A DNA stretch of 64,000 bases. Source: Flavobacteriales bacterium UBA6057. GTDB lineage: Bacteria; Bacteroidota; Bacteroidia; Flavobacteriales_G; Salibacteraceae. The notes below the pieces were generated by a model. The model saw nothing but the letters and a program-made list of their open reading frames with translations, was not told where the DNA came from and searched no databases. Every line of letters begins with the position of its first letter. The stretch's first letter is position 1. The stretch spans positions 1-64,000 of the forward strand of contig DIYJ01000006.1 in assembly GCA_002428995.1 (NCBI GenBank). The letters are read 5' to 3'. The translations under genes were made by a program, and so were the position numbers. Shown here one piece after another: positions 24,541 to 33,902 of the stretch.

Positions 24541-25302
24541 CTAGTCAGTGCTGAGAAGGTTGGAATTCTCGTTGGAAGAATTCCAGATCTCCCAGCTTTT
24601 TTCAGCCTGTAAATGCAACATCTCCAGCCCATTTTGAGTGGTAGCGCCCAGAATGGTGCCTCGTCTCAGAAACAGCGTCTCCTCGGGATTGTAAACCAAG
24701 TCGAAGAAGAAATGCTTATCCGTCACTGCTTCGTAGGGCAAATCAGGGCAAGCCTCTGTGTTGGGGTGCATTCCGAGCGGAGTACAGTTCACCACCAGCT
24801 CACACGCTCTTAAGAGTGAAGGAGAAATGTCGCTGTAATTAAGGTCTCCTCGATCTGTGCGGGAGACGCTTTTGAAAGGTAGGTTCAGTTTCGCCAGTGT
24901 GTAGTTCACCGCAGCTGCGCTTCCGCCTGTTCCGAGCACTAAGGTTTGCTTGGGGCGTATTCCATTGAGCATGCGAAGTAGCGATGTCTCAAAGGCCAGG
25001 GCGTCCGTGTTGTAACCTGTCCAGTAATCACCCTTTACATGCACACAGTTTACGGCACCAATGACCCTGGCTTCGTGCGAAAGCTCAGAAAGAAAGGTCA
25101 TCACCGACTTCTTGTACGGAATGGTCACGTTAAAGCCTCTCCATTCGCGATCAGCGATCAGGTCTGGCAATGACTTCAAATCCTCGATTTCCAGTGCTTG
25201 ATAGGAAGCATCGATAATGAACTCACCCTCGAATTTGCGCTTGAAATATCCCGGAGAAAAGCTGTGTCCCAGTGGGTTCCCTATCAGCCCGAAGTGCCTC
25301 AA
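24541..25302 (-). CDS. aroE: Shikimate dehydrogenase
   Basis: A 253-residue NADP-dependent enzyme reducing 3-dehydroshikimate in aromatic amino-acid synthesis. Motifs seen: GNPLGHSFSP, NVTIPYKKSV with the catalytic Lys, GAVNCV, GYNTDA with the Asp partner, and GTGGSAAAV for the nucleotide. The gene overlaps the DUF368 gene by 4 bases. Confidence 0.95.
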   Translation of the reverse strand: MRHFGLIGNPLGHSFSPGYFKRKFEGEFIIDASYQALEIEDLKSLPDLIADREWRGFNVTIPYKKSVMTFLSELSHEARVIGAVNCVHVKGDYWTGYNTDALAFETSLLRMLNGIRPKQTLVLGTGGSAAAVNYTLAKLNLPFKSVSRTDRGDLNYSDISPSLLRACELVVNCTPLGMHPNTEACPDLPYEAVTDKHFFFDLVYNPEETLFLRRGTILGATTQNGLEMLHLQAEKSWEIWNSSNENSNLLSTD

Positions 25303-26258
25303 GAATCTGCTTTTGGAGAAAAACGCTCCATGAAAAACACCAGTGCGAAACCTGCTATCATCATTGCAATACAGCCGATCAAGTGAGGATCGTTGCCGTA
25401 GAGGAAGTTGTCAGAAAGCTCAGAAAACGTACCGGGCAAAACGCTTTTGCTGTAGACCACCACCAGTTCACCTTCACCTTTATCAGCAGTGGTTAACACT
25501 TCCTGCCAAGGCCAGATCTTGTTGAGAGAACCAATCAGAAAGCCAGTCAATGCGGCCAAGGTGTAATCTCGGTAGTTTTTGAATGTCCAGGAGAGAATTC
25601 GGGAGAAGGCAACCATTCCCACGAGCATACCGCCACCAAACACCACCAGGATGATGAGTTTGTCCAATTCGAAGGTCTTCAGGGCTTCTTTTACTGTTGG
25701 GATGATGTAGGTGTACATTCCCATCAACAGGAGAATAAAGCTTCCTGAAATCCCTGGTAGCATCAGTGCACTCACGGCAATCATTCCACAGAGGAAAACA
25801 AACCAAAGTGCTGGGTTTTCACTTCCAGGAACCGCGACCGTGATGTAGTAGGCAATGGCAGCTCCAAGTGTGGCAATGAAAATGATTTGACCGTTCCACG
25901 AAGAAATCTGCTTGCCTACAAACCAGGCACTGACCAGTATAAGCCCAAAGAAAAAAGACCAAACCTGCAATGGATATACCTCCAGCAGGTGGGTGATGAG
26001 AAATACTCCAATGCCGATACCGACCACCATTCCTCCCAGCAGGGAAGCAAGGAAAGTTCCGTCCATGGCTTGCCATAAACCTTTGATCCCATCTTTTCTC
26101 AGTGCATTGATCGCATCGGGGCCTATTGCTTTGATCACATTGAGCAGGCGCTCGTAGATTCCAGTAATGAAGGCGATGGTTCCTCCGGAAACACCCGGCA
26201 CGACTTCGGCCATGCCCATGGCTGCGCCTTTGGCGGCATTAAAGAGTATGAAACGCAT
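25299..26258 (-). CDS. DUF368 membrane protein (PopT-type polyprenyl-phosphate transporter)
   Basis: A 319-residue polytopic membrane protein with about 8 or more TM helices. The N-terminal GAAMGMAEVVPGVSGGTIAF and the later LPGISGSFILLLMGMY are the repeated family signatures. DUF368 proteins have been linked to recycling of undecaprenyl phosphate across the membrane for envelope synthesis. It lies 6 bases after the rhodanese gene. Confidence 0.9.
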   Translation of the reverse strand: MRFILFNAAKGAAMGMAEVVPGVSGGTIAFITGIYERLLNVIKAIGPDAINALRKDGIKGLWQAMDGTFLASLLGGMVVGIGIGVFLITHLLEVYPLQVWSFFFGLILVSAWFVGKQISSWNGQIIFIATLGAAIAYYITVAVPGSENPALWFVFLCGMIAVSALMLPGISGSFILLLMGMYTYIIPTVKEALKTFELDKLIILVVFGGGMLVGMVAFSRILSWTFKNYRDYTLAALTGFLIGSLNKIWPWQEVLTTADKGEGELVVVYSKSVLPGTFSELSDNFLYGNDPHLIGCIAMMIAGFALVFFMERFSPKADS

Positions 26259-26264
26259 TTGCTG

Positions 26265-26579
26265 CTAGTATTTCGGCATGGAAGGGTCGATCTCGTCAGC
26301 CCAAGCCAAAATGCCTCCGGTAAGGTTGTGAAGGTTGGTAAAGCCTTTGGAATCCAGCATCTGAACGATGGATCCTGAACGGCCTCCTGATCTGCAATGA
26401 ATCACTACATCCTTGTCCCGGGAAATCTTATCCAGATTCTCCATAATCTCACCCATGGGGATCAATTCTCCACCGATGTTGCAGATGTCGTATTCCATTT
26501 GCTCGCGCACATCAATGACCTGAATGTCATCTCCTTTGTCAAGGCGAGCTTTCAATTCTGAAACGCTGATGCTTTTCAT
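26265..26579 (-). CDS. Rhodanese-like sulfurtransferase domain protein
   Basis: A 104-residue single rhodanese domain (IQVIDVREQMEYDICNI). The persulfide-forming Cys lies in VIHCRSGGRSG. It probably moves sulfane sulfur in the cytoplasm. The gene overlaps the phosphosulfolactate synthase gene by 4 bases, a second sulfur-related function in the operon. Confidence 0.93.
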   Translation of the reverse strand: MKSISVSELKARLDKGDDIQVIDVREQMEYDICNIGGELIPMGEIMENLDKISRDKDVVIHCRSGGRSGSIVQMLDSKGFTNLHNLTGGILAWADEIDPSMPKY

Positions 26580-27361
26580 TTGTATTTGTTTTTGATGTCT
26601 TCTGGAAGGAAGGTGAAGAAGGTATCGCCTCTCAAGCCCAGTCGCAGTGTTTCCAATGGAATCACATCATGTGTACCGATGTTACCCAGGTTCACATTCG
26701 GACCGAGGAACTTAATGAACCATACTTGCTGGCCCTTCTGAGGAGCTTCCCAGAGGATGTCCTCAGGCTTCACTTTAGACAGAATCTTGTCGATGAGTCC
26801 TGTATGGGCGCTTCCGTTTGGCTTGTAAATACCTACAGTACCACTCTCGCGAGCCTCTGCAATCACTTTCACCGATCCTGCATCCAGTTCCTTGGTCATC
26901 ATCTTGATCCATTTTCCCGGAGAGATGAGGATTCCCGCTTCCTTGGAGCCTACTTCAGAAAGGACGTGATAGTTCTTGGCAAAACGCTGGATCAACTCAC
27001 ACTTCTCATCGTGCTCGATGACCGCTGAGCCATCTGACACTTCAAGCGCTTGCAGCCCGAGCTTGTCGATCAGCTTTTGGTAATCATCCAGCATTCCTCT
27101 TACATAGAATGCCTCGAAGAGCGTTCCTCCTAGGTAAACACGGATGTTCGCCTCGTGGTAAAGCTTGATCTTTTCCTCGATGTTAGGGGAGATGAAGGAA
27201 GTTCCAAACCCGAGCTTCACATAGTCAATAAGGTGGCTGGAGGTTTCGAGCATCATCTCGGCTTCGCGAGTGGCAATGCCTTTGTCCATTACCATGGTCA
27301 TACCTCCCGTTCGCGGTTTTTCTGTCCGCTCTGGGATAAAAGGTAGGTCGTAGTTGCGCAT
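26576..27361 (-). CDS. comA: Phosphosulfolactate synthase (ComA-like)
   Basis: A 261-residue protein matching the ComA family: GGMTMVMDKG, DYVKLGFGTS, VYLGGTLFEAFYVRG, EVSDGSAVI and a C-terminal stretch near LGPNVNLGNI. The family joins sulfite to phosphoenolpyruvate to give phosphosulfolactate, the first step of coenzyme M synthesis in methanogens. In a bacterium like this a sulfonate or sulfonolipid precursor role is more likely, but that is inference. The gene abuts the TPR gene with no gap and overlaps the rhodanese gene. Confidence 0.9.
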   Translation of the reverse strand: MRNYDLPFIPERTEKPRTGGMTMVMDKGIATREAEMMLETSSHLIDYVKLGFGTSFISPNIEEKIKLYHEANIRVYLGGTLFEAFYVRGMLDDYQKLIDKLGLQALEVSDGSAVIEHDEKCELIQRFAKNYHVLSEVGSKEAGILISPGKWIKMMTKELDAGSVKVIAEARESGTVGIYKPNGSAHTGLIDKILSKVKPEDILWEAPQKGQQVWFIKFLGPNVNLGNIGTHDVIPLETLRLGLRGDTFFTFLPEDIKNKYK

Positions 27362-28768
27362 TTATTTTTTTGATTCGATCAAGTACTGGATTTCCTCCAG
27401 CTCGATTCCCTTAGGATAAAAGAGAATGAATTCTTCGATAAGCGAGGGCTCTTTCAGCAATACACTCACCAACAGTTCAAAGCCGTTTTCTTCGTCTCTG
27501 TTTCGGTAGAGGTAAACGCTTTTGTAAACCTGAAGCAACAGGTTGTCAGGATGCAAAGCCAATCCCCGGTTGATGTTCTCGAGGGCAATTTCATTGAGCT
27601 TCACCTGCAGGCAGAGCTCCACGTAGTCTTCCCAAAGCTCTTCCTTGGTGAAACCAAAACCGATGGCCTTTTCATAGCTGACGAAAGCTTCGTCATGCAG
27701 TTTGTACTTCGCCTGAAGGCCTGCCTGATAGTGCCAGTACTCACCGTTTTCACCATCTATCTTAATGGCCTGCTTAGCATACTCCAAGGCTTCAAGCTGG
27801 CGGTTTAGCATGTCTAATGAGCTGGAAGCTCCAATCCACGCCTCGGCCATGTTCCGATCCTTTTTCAAGGCCTTCTCGAAGAAAACAAGGGCTTGCTTGT
27901 GATTTTCGAGGTGATCGTAGCAATCACCGATGTAGAAATAGATCAGTGAATCCAGCATCTCAAAGGCCAGTGCTTTGTGATAAAGCTCGATGGCTTCTTC
28001 GTAGCGCTCCAGGCGAACGAGGATGTTGGCCTTGTTGAAAAACGCAGCACTGAAGTCTTCATCAATCACCAGGGCATAATCAAAAGCGATGAGCGCCTTC
28101 TCATAGTCGAAGGAAGACTGATGAAAGGTTCCAAGGTTGTACCATGCATGAGCATTGTAAGGTTGAGCATCGATCAGACGCTTGAACATCTGAATACCCG
28201 CTTCATAATCCTTGATCAGCTCAAAACAGTAAGCCATCTCATAGATCGCGTCCTCGTTGTTGGAGTTGATTTCCAGTGCCTTTTCAAGGAATTCAATCGC
28301 CTGGTGGTATTGCTCAAGGTTCTGATGCTCTACCGCGATGTTCAGATAAATCGTGTCCAGCTCCTCTGTAGAATACTCCAGCGCATTTTGCAGCGCATGA
28401 ATGGCATTCTGGTATTTACCAATCTGGCTCAGCACGTTGGCTCGAACCAAATGGTATTCAGGATTGAAGAATTCAAGTGTTTCGACCTCATCCAACAGCA
28501 CTAATGCTTCTGTCGGTTTGTCAGAGAGTGACAGAAGTTCTGCCTCTTTGATGGTCATCTGCTTATTGTAAGGATACTGCTCCTTGGCAGTTTCGATGAC
28601 TTTAAACGCTAAATCAAACCGATGATGGATCATGTAATGCTCCAAAAGGTCTTCCAAGTCGTCCACCTCGTAATACTGCGAGGATCCCTGCTTCACCATC
28701 TGCTCGAACTTACCAGCGAGCTCCGTTAAACCTTGATTGTTCAAGTAGTTATCATCGAAATTTTCCAT
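27362..28768 (-). CDS. Tetratricopeptide-repeat protein
   Basis: A 468-residue soluble protein made almost wholly of TPR helices from about residue 40 to 440, with typical units such as AWYNLGTFHQSSFDYEKALI and IYFYIGDCYDHLENHKQAL. No signal peptide is visible. It likely serves as a protein-interaction scaffold. It is the first gene of the minus-strand operon reaching to 23790. Confidence 0.9.
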   Translation of the reverse strand: MENFDDNYLNNQGLTELAGKFEQMVKQGSSQYYEVDDLEDLLEHYMIHHRFDLAFKVIETAKEQYPYNKQMTIKEAELLSLSDKPTEALVLLDEVETLEFFNPEYHLVRANVLSQIGKYQNAIHALQNALEYSTEELDTIYLNIAVEHQNLEQYHQAIEFLEKALEINSNNEDAIYEMAYCFELIKDYEAGIQMFKRLIDAQPYNAHAWYNLGTFHQSSFDYEKALIAFDYALVIDEDFSAAFFNKANILVRLERYEEAIELYHKALAFEMLDSLIYFYIGDCYDHLENHKQALVFFEKALKKDRNMAEAWIGASSSLDMLNRQLEALEYAKQAIKIDGENGEYWHYQAGLQAKYKLHDEAFVSYEKAIGFGFTKEELWEDYVELCLQVKLNEIALENINRGLALHPDNLLLQVYKSVYLYRNRDEENGFELLVSVLLKEPSLIEEFILFYPKGIELEEIQYLIESKK

Positions 28769-28788
28769 AGAACGAAAGAGGGTATAGG

Positions 28789-28796
28789 CAAATTTA
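28789..28796 (-). promoter_or_regulatory. Probable promoter (-7 box) of the TPR-comA-aroE operon
   Basis: The plus-strand CAAATTTA is TAAATTTG on the minus strand, 20 bases upstream of the TPR gene start. Confidence 0.7.
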
Positions 28797-28948
28797 GAAC
28801 TTCACTATCCGAAGTCATTTTTGCGCGATTCCCTTTATCAACAGCCTTTTGAACATAAGTGCGAAGTTAGCAGTAATCATACCGTTTTATCAAGCTATTC
28901 AGAGGGTATGGTTTATAAGTAGCCAAGCCATAGGCAAATGCATCGTTC

Positions 28949-28956
28949 TATATTTG
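28949..28956 (+). promoter_or_regulatory. Probable promoter (-7 box) of the glmM operon
   Basis: TATATTTG lies 14 bases before the ATG at 28971 and supports that start over the in-frame ATG at 28938, which is upstream of the box. Confidence 0.7.
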
Positions 28957-28970
28957 CGGTTTCGAAAAAT

Positions 28971-30356
28971 ATGACCCTAATATCTTCCATTTCAGGCACC
29001 CGCGGAACCATAGGTGGTAAGCCGGGTGAGAACCTCACACCGCTCGATGCTACGGAGTTTGCATCAGCATTTGCATCGTTCATCAAAAAGCAGTCTGGGA
29101 AAGGAAATCCAACGGTGGTGATCGGCCGGGATGCGCGCCCTTCTGGTGGATGGCTCTCCAACCTTGTTTGTGCCACGCTGCAGGCCAGTGGAGTGAATGT
29201 GATCGATCTCGGTTTGAGCACAACACCCACGGTAGAAGTCGCGGTTCCGGGTTGCAAGGCAGATGGAGGAATCATTCTTACTGCCAGTCATAACCCCATC
29301 GAGTGGAACGCCCTGAAGTTGCTCAACGGCAAGGGAGAGTTCATTTCTGCTGCCGATGGCAAGGAATTGCTAGCTGCTATTCAAAACAAGAGCTTCGAGT
29401 TTGTTCCTGTTCAGGAGACCGGGCGCTACGAACAGCAAAATGACTGGATCGAACGGCATGTTGCCATGATCCTCGAGCATCCCCTGGTAAATAAGGAGGC
29501 CATTACTGCGGCCAACTTCAAAGTAGCTGTTGATCCTGTGAATTCAACCGGAGGACTCTCCATTCCTGTGCTGCTGGATGCCTTGGGAGTGAAGCAGGTG
29601 GAAATGATCAATGGAGAAGTGACCGGCTTGTTCGCTCACAATCCAGAGCCTCTTAAAGCACACCTGACCGACATTTCGGCCGCTGTACAAGACAAGGGCT
29701 GTGACTTGGGGATCGTTGTAGATCCTGATGTAGATCGCCTTGCGCTGATCAGCGAAGACGGAGAGATGTTCGGAGAAGAGTATACGCTGGTAGCCATTGC
29801 CGAATACTTCCTGAAGCACTCGAAGGGCGCTGTGGTAAGCAATCTCTCTTCCTCTCGCGCTCTGCGTGACGTAGCCGAGCAAAACGGTGGAAGCTATCAC
29901 GCCAGCGCTGTGGGCGAGGTGAACGTAGTGGAAAAGATGAAAGCCGTAAATGCCATCATTGGTGGTGAGGGCAACGGTGGAATCATCGTGCCTGATCTTC
30001 ACTATGGCCGTGACGCGCTGGCTGGCATTGCGCTATTCCTTTCCCATCTGGCGACTACCGGAGTGAAGGTTTCCTATATGCGTGCCAGCTATCCTCATTA
30101 CGAGATGGCTAAGAATAAAGTGAGCCTTGAGCCGGGAATGGTTCCGGATGACCTGATTGAATCGATGCGCGAGAAATACGCCTCTGAAAACACCAACACC
30201 ATTGATGGTTTGAAGATTGATTTTGCGGAAGAATGGGTACACCTGCGCAAATCCAACACAGAGCCTATCATCCGTATTTACACAGAGAGTAAGTCAGCTG
30301 AAAAAGCCCGATCGCTGGCTGAACGCATTGAAGAAGAACTGCTTGCCCTGACCTAA
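28971..30356 (+). CDS. glmM: Phosphoglucosamine mutase / phosphohexomutase
   Basis: A 461-residue alpha-D-phosphohexomutase. It carries the catalytic Ser in TASHNP, the metal loop DPDVDRL, the sugar loop GEGNGG and the phosphate loop KSNTEPIIRIYTES. In Bacteroidota the single-copy enzyme starting TLISSISGTRGTIGG is normally annotated GlmM, making glucosamine-1-phosphate for peptidoglycan. A phosphomannomutase activity cannot be excluded. Confidence 0.88.
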   Translation: MTLISSISGTRGTIGGKPGENLTPLDATEFASAFASFIKKQSGKGNPTVVIGRDARPSGGWLSNLVCATLQASGVNVIDLGLSTTPTVEVAVPGCKADGGIILTASHNPIEWNALKLLNGKGEFISAADGKELLAAIQNKSFEFVPVQETGRYEQQNDWIERHVAMILEHPLVNKEAITAANFKVAVDPVNSTGGLSIPVLLDALGVKQVEMINGEVTGLFAHNPEPLKAHLTDISAAVQDKGCDLGIVVDPDVDRLALISEDGEMFGEEYTLVAIAEYFLKHSKGAVVSNLSSSRALRDVAEQNGGSYHASAVGEVNVVEKMKAVNAIIGGEGNGGIIVPDLHYGRDALAGIALFLSHLATTGVKVSYMRASYPHYEMAKNKVSLEPGMVPDDLIESMREKYASENTNTIDGLKIDFAEEWVHLRKSNTEPIIRIYTESKSAEKARSLAERIEEELLALT

Positions 30357-30366
30357 AGACCGACCT

Positions 30367-31494
30367 ATGAAAGTTTACCTTGACAACGCTGCTACCACTC
30401 CCATGGATCCTGCGGTAGTAGATGAAATGATTCCATACATGCGTGAGCAGTTTGGGAATCCATCCTCCACACACGCCTACGGAAGAAAGTGCCGCGCGGC
30501 TATTGAGCTGGCACGAAAGCGAATTGCAGATCACATTGGCGCCACGCCTGGAGAGATCATCTTTACCAGTGGTGGAACGGAGGCGGACAACATGGCCATT
30601 CACTGTTCCATTCATGACTTCGGTCTAAAGCACGCGATTACCTCTAAAATTGAGCACCACGCAGTGTTGTATCCGTTGGAGGAACTGGCCGAGGCTGGAA
30701 AGATTAAGTTGAGCTACGTAGATGTAGATGAACTCGGACGGGTGAAATTGGATCATCTTCGAGAGCTTCTGGCGAACAACGAACGGTCGTTTGTCTCGCT
30801 CATGCATGCGAACAACGAGATTGGCAATTTACTACCCATCAAAGAGGTGGGTGATATCTGTGCTGAGTACGATGCGCTCTTCCATGCCGACACTGTTCAA
30901 ACCATTGGACACTACCGCATGAATGTGAAAGAGTTGAATGTTCATTTCATGGCTTGTGCGGCTCATAAGTTTCACGGTCCCAAGGGTGTAGGCTTCTTGT
31001 ACTTGAATGATAGCGTGAAGATCAGTCCATGGATCAGAGGTGGTAGCCAGGAGCGCAACATGCGTGCGGGAACAGAGAATGTTTATGGCATCATGGGACT
31101 GGCAAAAGCACTCGATCTGTGCTACGAGGAATTGGATGAACACACCTCACACATGCAAGGATTGAAGGACTATTTCAGAGAGTGTTTGGTTCGGGATATT
31201 CCAGGTGTTCGGTTCAATGGAGATGTGGATGGCGAATCGCTGTATACGGTCTTGAACGTTTGCCTGCCACCATCGTCTAAAAGTGAGATGCTGTTGTTCA
31301 ATCTGGACATAGAAGGGATTGCTGTCTCTGGTGGAAGCGCATGCAGCTCAGGAAGCTCTATCGGCTCCCATGTGTTGGCGGCACTCAATGCTCCTGCCGA
31401 TCGCCCAGCCGTTCGATTCTCATTCAGCAAGTACACCACTAAGGAAGAGATTGACTACACCATGGAAAAACTCAAAGGCATCTACGAGCTTTGA
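30367..31494 (+). CDS. Cysteine desulfurase (NifS/IscS type)
   Basis: A 375-residue PLP enzyme that takes sulfur from cysteine for Fe-S clusters and tRNA thiolation. It shows MKVYLDNAATTPMDP, the TSGGTEADN stretch, the PLP-Lys in AAHKFHGPKGVGF, and the active Cys in GGSACSSGSS. It lies 10 bases after glmM and its stop overlaps the next start (TTGA). Confidence 0.95.
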   Translation: MKVYLDNAATTPMDPAVVDEMIPYMREQFGNPSSTHAYGRKCRAAIELARKRIADHIGATPGEIIFTSGGTEADNMAIHCSIHDFGLKHAITSKIEHHAVLYPLEELAEAGKIKLSYVDVDELGRVKLDHLRELLANNERSFVSLMHANNEIGNLLPIKEVGDICAEYDALFHADTVQTIGHYRMNVKELNVHFMACAAHKFHGPKGVGFLYLNDSVKISPWIRGGSQERNMRAGTENVYGIMGLAKALDLCYEELDEHTSHMQGLKDYFRECLVRDIPGVRFNGDVDGESLYTVLNVCLPPSSKSEMLLFNLDIEGIAVSGGSACSSGSSIGSHVLAALNAPADRPAVRFSFSKYTTKEEIDYTMEKLKGIYEL

Positions 31495-32267
31495 GTAACC
31501 AAAGCCTCAAAGTGACCTTCCTCGGCACTGGCACTTCCATGGGAGTACCGGTGATTGGTTGCACTTGCGAGGTTTGCACCAGTTCAGATTTCAAAGACAA
31601 ACGGCTGAGATCAAGCATTTTGATCCAGCAGGGCGATACGAACATCGTCATTGATTCGGGTCCAGACTTTCGTTACCAAATGCTGAGGGGCGAGGTGAAG
31701 CATCTGGATGCTCTTGTGTTCACCCATGAGCACAAGGATCATACTGCCGGTATGGATGATGTTCGGGCTTACAACTTCATTCAGCGCCAACCTGTGAGCA
31801 TCTTCGCTAGCGAGCGGGTAGAGGCTGCACTTCGGAAGGAGTTTCACTATGCCTTTGCAGCCGTGAAGTATCCCGGTGTTCCAGAAGTTCGTTTTACGCG
31901 CATTGATGAGGTTCCATTTGACATTAATGGACTTGAATTCACGCCCATTGAAGTGATGCACCACAAACTGCCCGTGAAAGCCTTCCGCATTGGGGATTTC
32001 ACCTACGTCACGGATGCGAACTATATCTCTGAAGAGGAGAAAGAAAAGATCAAGGGATCGAAGGTGTTGGTGCTGAATGCACTTCGCAAAACCTCTCATA
32101 TTTCGCACTACACGCTCGATGAGGCTGTTGCGCTTTCTGATGAGTTGGGGGTGGAGCGTACTTATTTCACCCACATTAGCCACCAAATGGGGCGGCATGA
32201 GGAAGTGGAGGCTTCATTGCCAAAAGGCAAGTACATCGCCTACGATCAGTTGCAGATCGAGGTTTAG
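31491..32267 (+). CDS. PhnP-like MBL-fold metallo-hydrolase
   Basis: A 258-residue metallo-beta-lactamase fold protein. LGTGTSMGVPVIGCTCEVC and THEHKDHTAGMDD (the HxHxDH metal motif) place it in the PhnP/lipoyl-octanoyltransferase-like phosphodiesterase group. A TTG start at 31491 overlaps the upstream stop. The substrate is unknown; cyclic nucleotide-type phosphodiesters are a family precedent. It ends convergently with, and overlaps by 4 bases, the arylsulfotransferase gene. Confidence 0.88.
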   Translation: MSNQSLKVTFLGTGTSMGVPVIGCTCEVCTSSDFKDKRLRSSILIQQGDTNIVIDSGPDFRYQMLRGEVKHLDALVFTHEHKDHTAGMDDVRAYNFIQRQPVSIFASERVEAALRKEFHYAFAAVKYPGVPEVRFTRIDEVPFDINGLEFTPIEVMHHKLPVKAFRIGDFTYVTDANYISEEEKEKIKGSKVLVLNALRKTSHISHYTLDEAVALSDELGVERTYFTHISHQMGRHEEVEASLPKGKYIAYDQLQIEV

Positions 32268-33832
32268 GGATAGAGGGTGAGTCGCTCAGAGCGGTACATG
32301 ATGTCGAACTGACCCCACGCAAATTCTCCGCTGCCGCCTTCGTCCTGAAAGTGGACCGTAGCCTCAAATACTTCTGATCCGTTCTCGTTGAGCTCGATGA
32401 TCTTAGCACGTCCACCGGATTCATCGCGAATGGAGCCGGAGGTCATCAGGCGATTTCCATTTTCCAGCAGATCAACATCGCTGATGATCAGTGAGAAGAG
32501 TTCAGCATCTCGCTCGCGTCCATAAGCCCACGTTTGTTGGATCGTCATGGCGCCTTCATTCACATCATACTCTACCGCACGGGAATAATTGGAAGGTGCT
32601 CCTCCAAATTGGCGTCCACCTCCATTGTCGAAGAGGAAGATGTTTCCATTGGGCATGACGAGTGGCGCATGCTGACCCCAGGGCCAGTCAAAGTCATCGT
32701 TTCGTTCTGTGCCTTGCTGCACTTCATCCCGGTAAGCTGCTCCATCTGCGTTGACTGCTGTGAGCAGGAAAGGAGTGGTTTCTGGTCCATCACCGTTTTC
32801 ACCGGCCTTTCCCCAGCCTTGGTGAGGCGACATGATCCAAACGACCTCATTGTTGCGATTGAGCTTCACAACCCCCTGATTTCGGCCAGAGACAATGATG
32901 CAATCATCGTCTTCGCTGTAGGTTACGGCATTCATATGGAACCAGTCACCGTCACCATTGATGTAATCGTGGCGATCTACATCTAGCACTTGCCGCAGGT
33001 CCCATTCATTCACTACCGCTCCATTGGCGGGAATCACCTCAATCACAAAATCATCTGTTGATTCAACCACACCAGAGCCATTGTTGATGTTCGTTCCATA
33101 CTTCTGAACGGACACGAGCATGTTCCCATTGGGCATTTCGATCAAATCGTGATGCATTCGATATCCCGGCAACACCCATGTATTCATGAGCTCACCGGTC
33201 ATGGAGTATTCATAAATGCCGTCACCGTTTCCGAGGAAGATGTTTCCGTTCGAAAAGCGCTGAACGGGCCATGTGATTTCCTCCTTATCGAAAAGATTCA
33301 GTACCCAGCGCACGTCTCCATTGTTGTCGAATATGATCGGGGAGGTGCGGAAATGCTCGCCACCGGCAAGGTGCAGCCCGCAGAGATGCATACCGTTGGC
33401 CATGGCCCCCTGAGCTTTTCGATCAATCACTACTTCAGGCAAGTAGGTCGGAAGAGGTTCTGTAATCACAGTGAGTGTTTGTGAGGCAAAGGCTCCATCT
33501 TGGTTGGTGATCGTGATGACGACTTCATTGGTCGTATTTGCATACAACCCGAGAATGGGCACCGAGTGGTTGTCGTTGTAAGCCTCATACATGTGTGAAA
33601 CCGGAATGTCTCCTTTCACTTCCACCTTTACTTGACAGGGTGCTTTCGTTTCAAAAACGGCTGCTGCGCTTAGCGGAGCGATGTGCATGAATTCTTCTGA
33701 AACCTTGATTTCACCATCTACCAGGTTCTCAATGTCTGTTTGTTCTCCAGGAACGGGAGCGATCTCATCTTTACACTGGGTGAAGGTCAGCAACACCATG
33801 ATTGCTGTTGAAAGTGACAAAATTCTATGCAT
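32264..33832 (-). CDS. Aryl-sulfate sulfotransferase lipoprotein (AssT-like)
   Basis: A 522-residue protein with a lipoprotein signal (lipobox Cys20, LTFTQC), an N-terminal beta domain (about 25-130) and a six-bladed propeller. Candidate active-site residues of the PAPS-independent arylsulfotransferase family are visible in MHHDLIEMPNGN, DWFHMNAVTY, VSGRNQGVV and WGQHAPLVMPNGN. Such enzymes move sulfate between phenolic compounds outside the inner membrane. Lipid anchoring differs from the soluble periplasmic AssT of enterobacteria. Confidence 0.85.
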   Translation of the reverse strand: MHRILSLSTAIMVLLTFTQCKDEIAPVPGEQTDIENLVDGEIKVSEEFMHIAPLSAAAVFETKAPCQVKVEVKGDIPVSHMYEAYNDNHSVPILGLYANTTNEVVITITNQDGAFASQTLTVITEPLPTYLPEVVIDRKAQGAMANGMHLCGLHLAGGEHFRTSPIIFDNNGDVRWVLNLFDKEEITWPVQRFSNGNIFLGNGDGIYEYSMTGELMNTWVLPGYRMHHDLIEMPNGNMLVSVQKYGTNINNGSGVVESTDDFVIEVIPANGAVVNEWDLRQVLDVDRHDYINGDGDWFHMNAVTYSEDDDCIIVSGRNQGVVKLNRNNEVVWIMSPHQGWGKAGENGDGPETTPFLLTAVNADGAAYRDEVQQGTERNDDFDWPWGQHAPLVMPNGNIFLFDNGGGRQFGGAPSNYSRAVEYDVNEGAMTIQQTWAYGRERDAELFSLIISDVDLLENGNRLMTSGSIRDESGGRAKIIELNENGSEVFEATVHFQDEGGSGEFAWGQFDIMYRSERLTLYP

Positions 33833-33902
33833 AGGTTTGGTCGTTAGTGGGGTGAAAATACTACAGGTCGGAAAGAGCCTGTCAACTCGGCAAAATGTAC
33901 AA

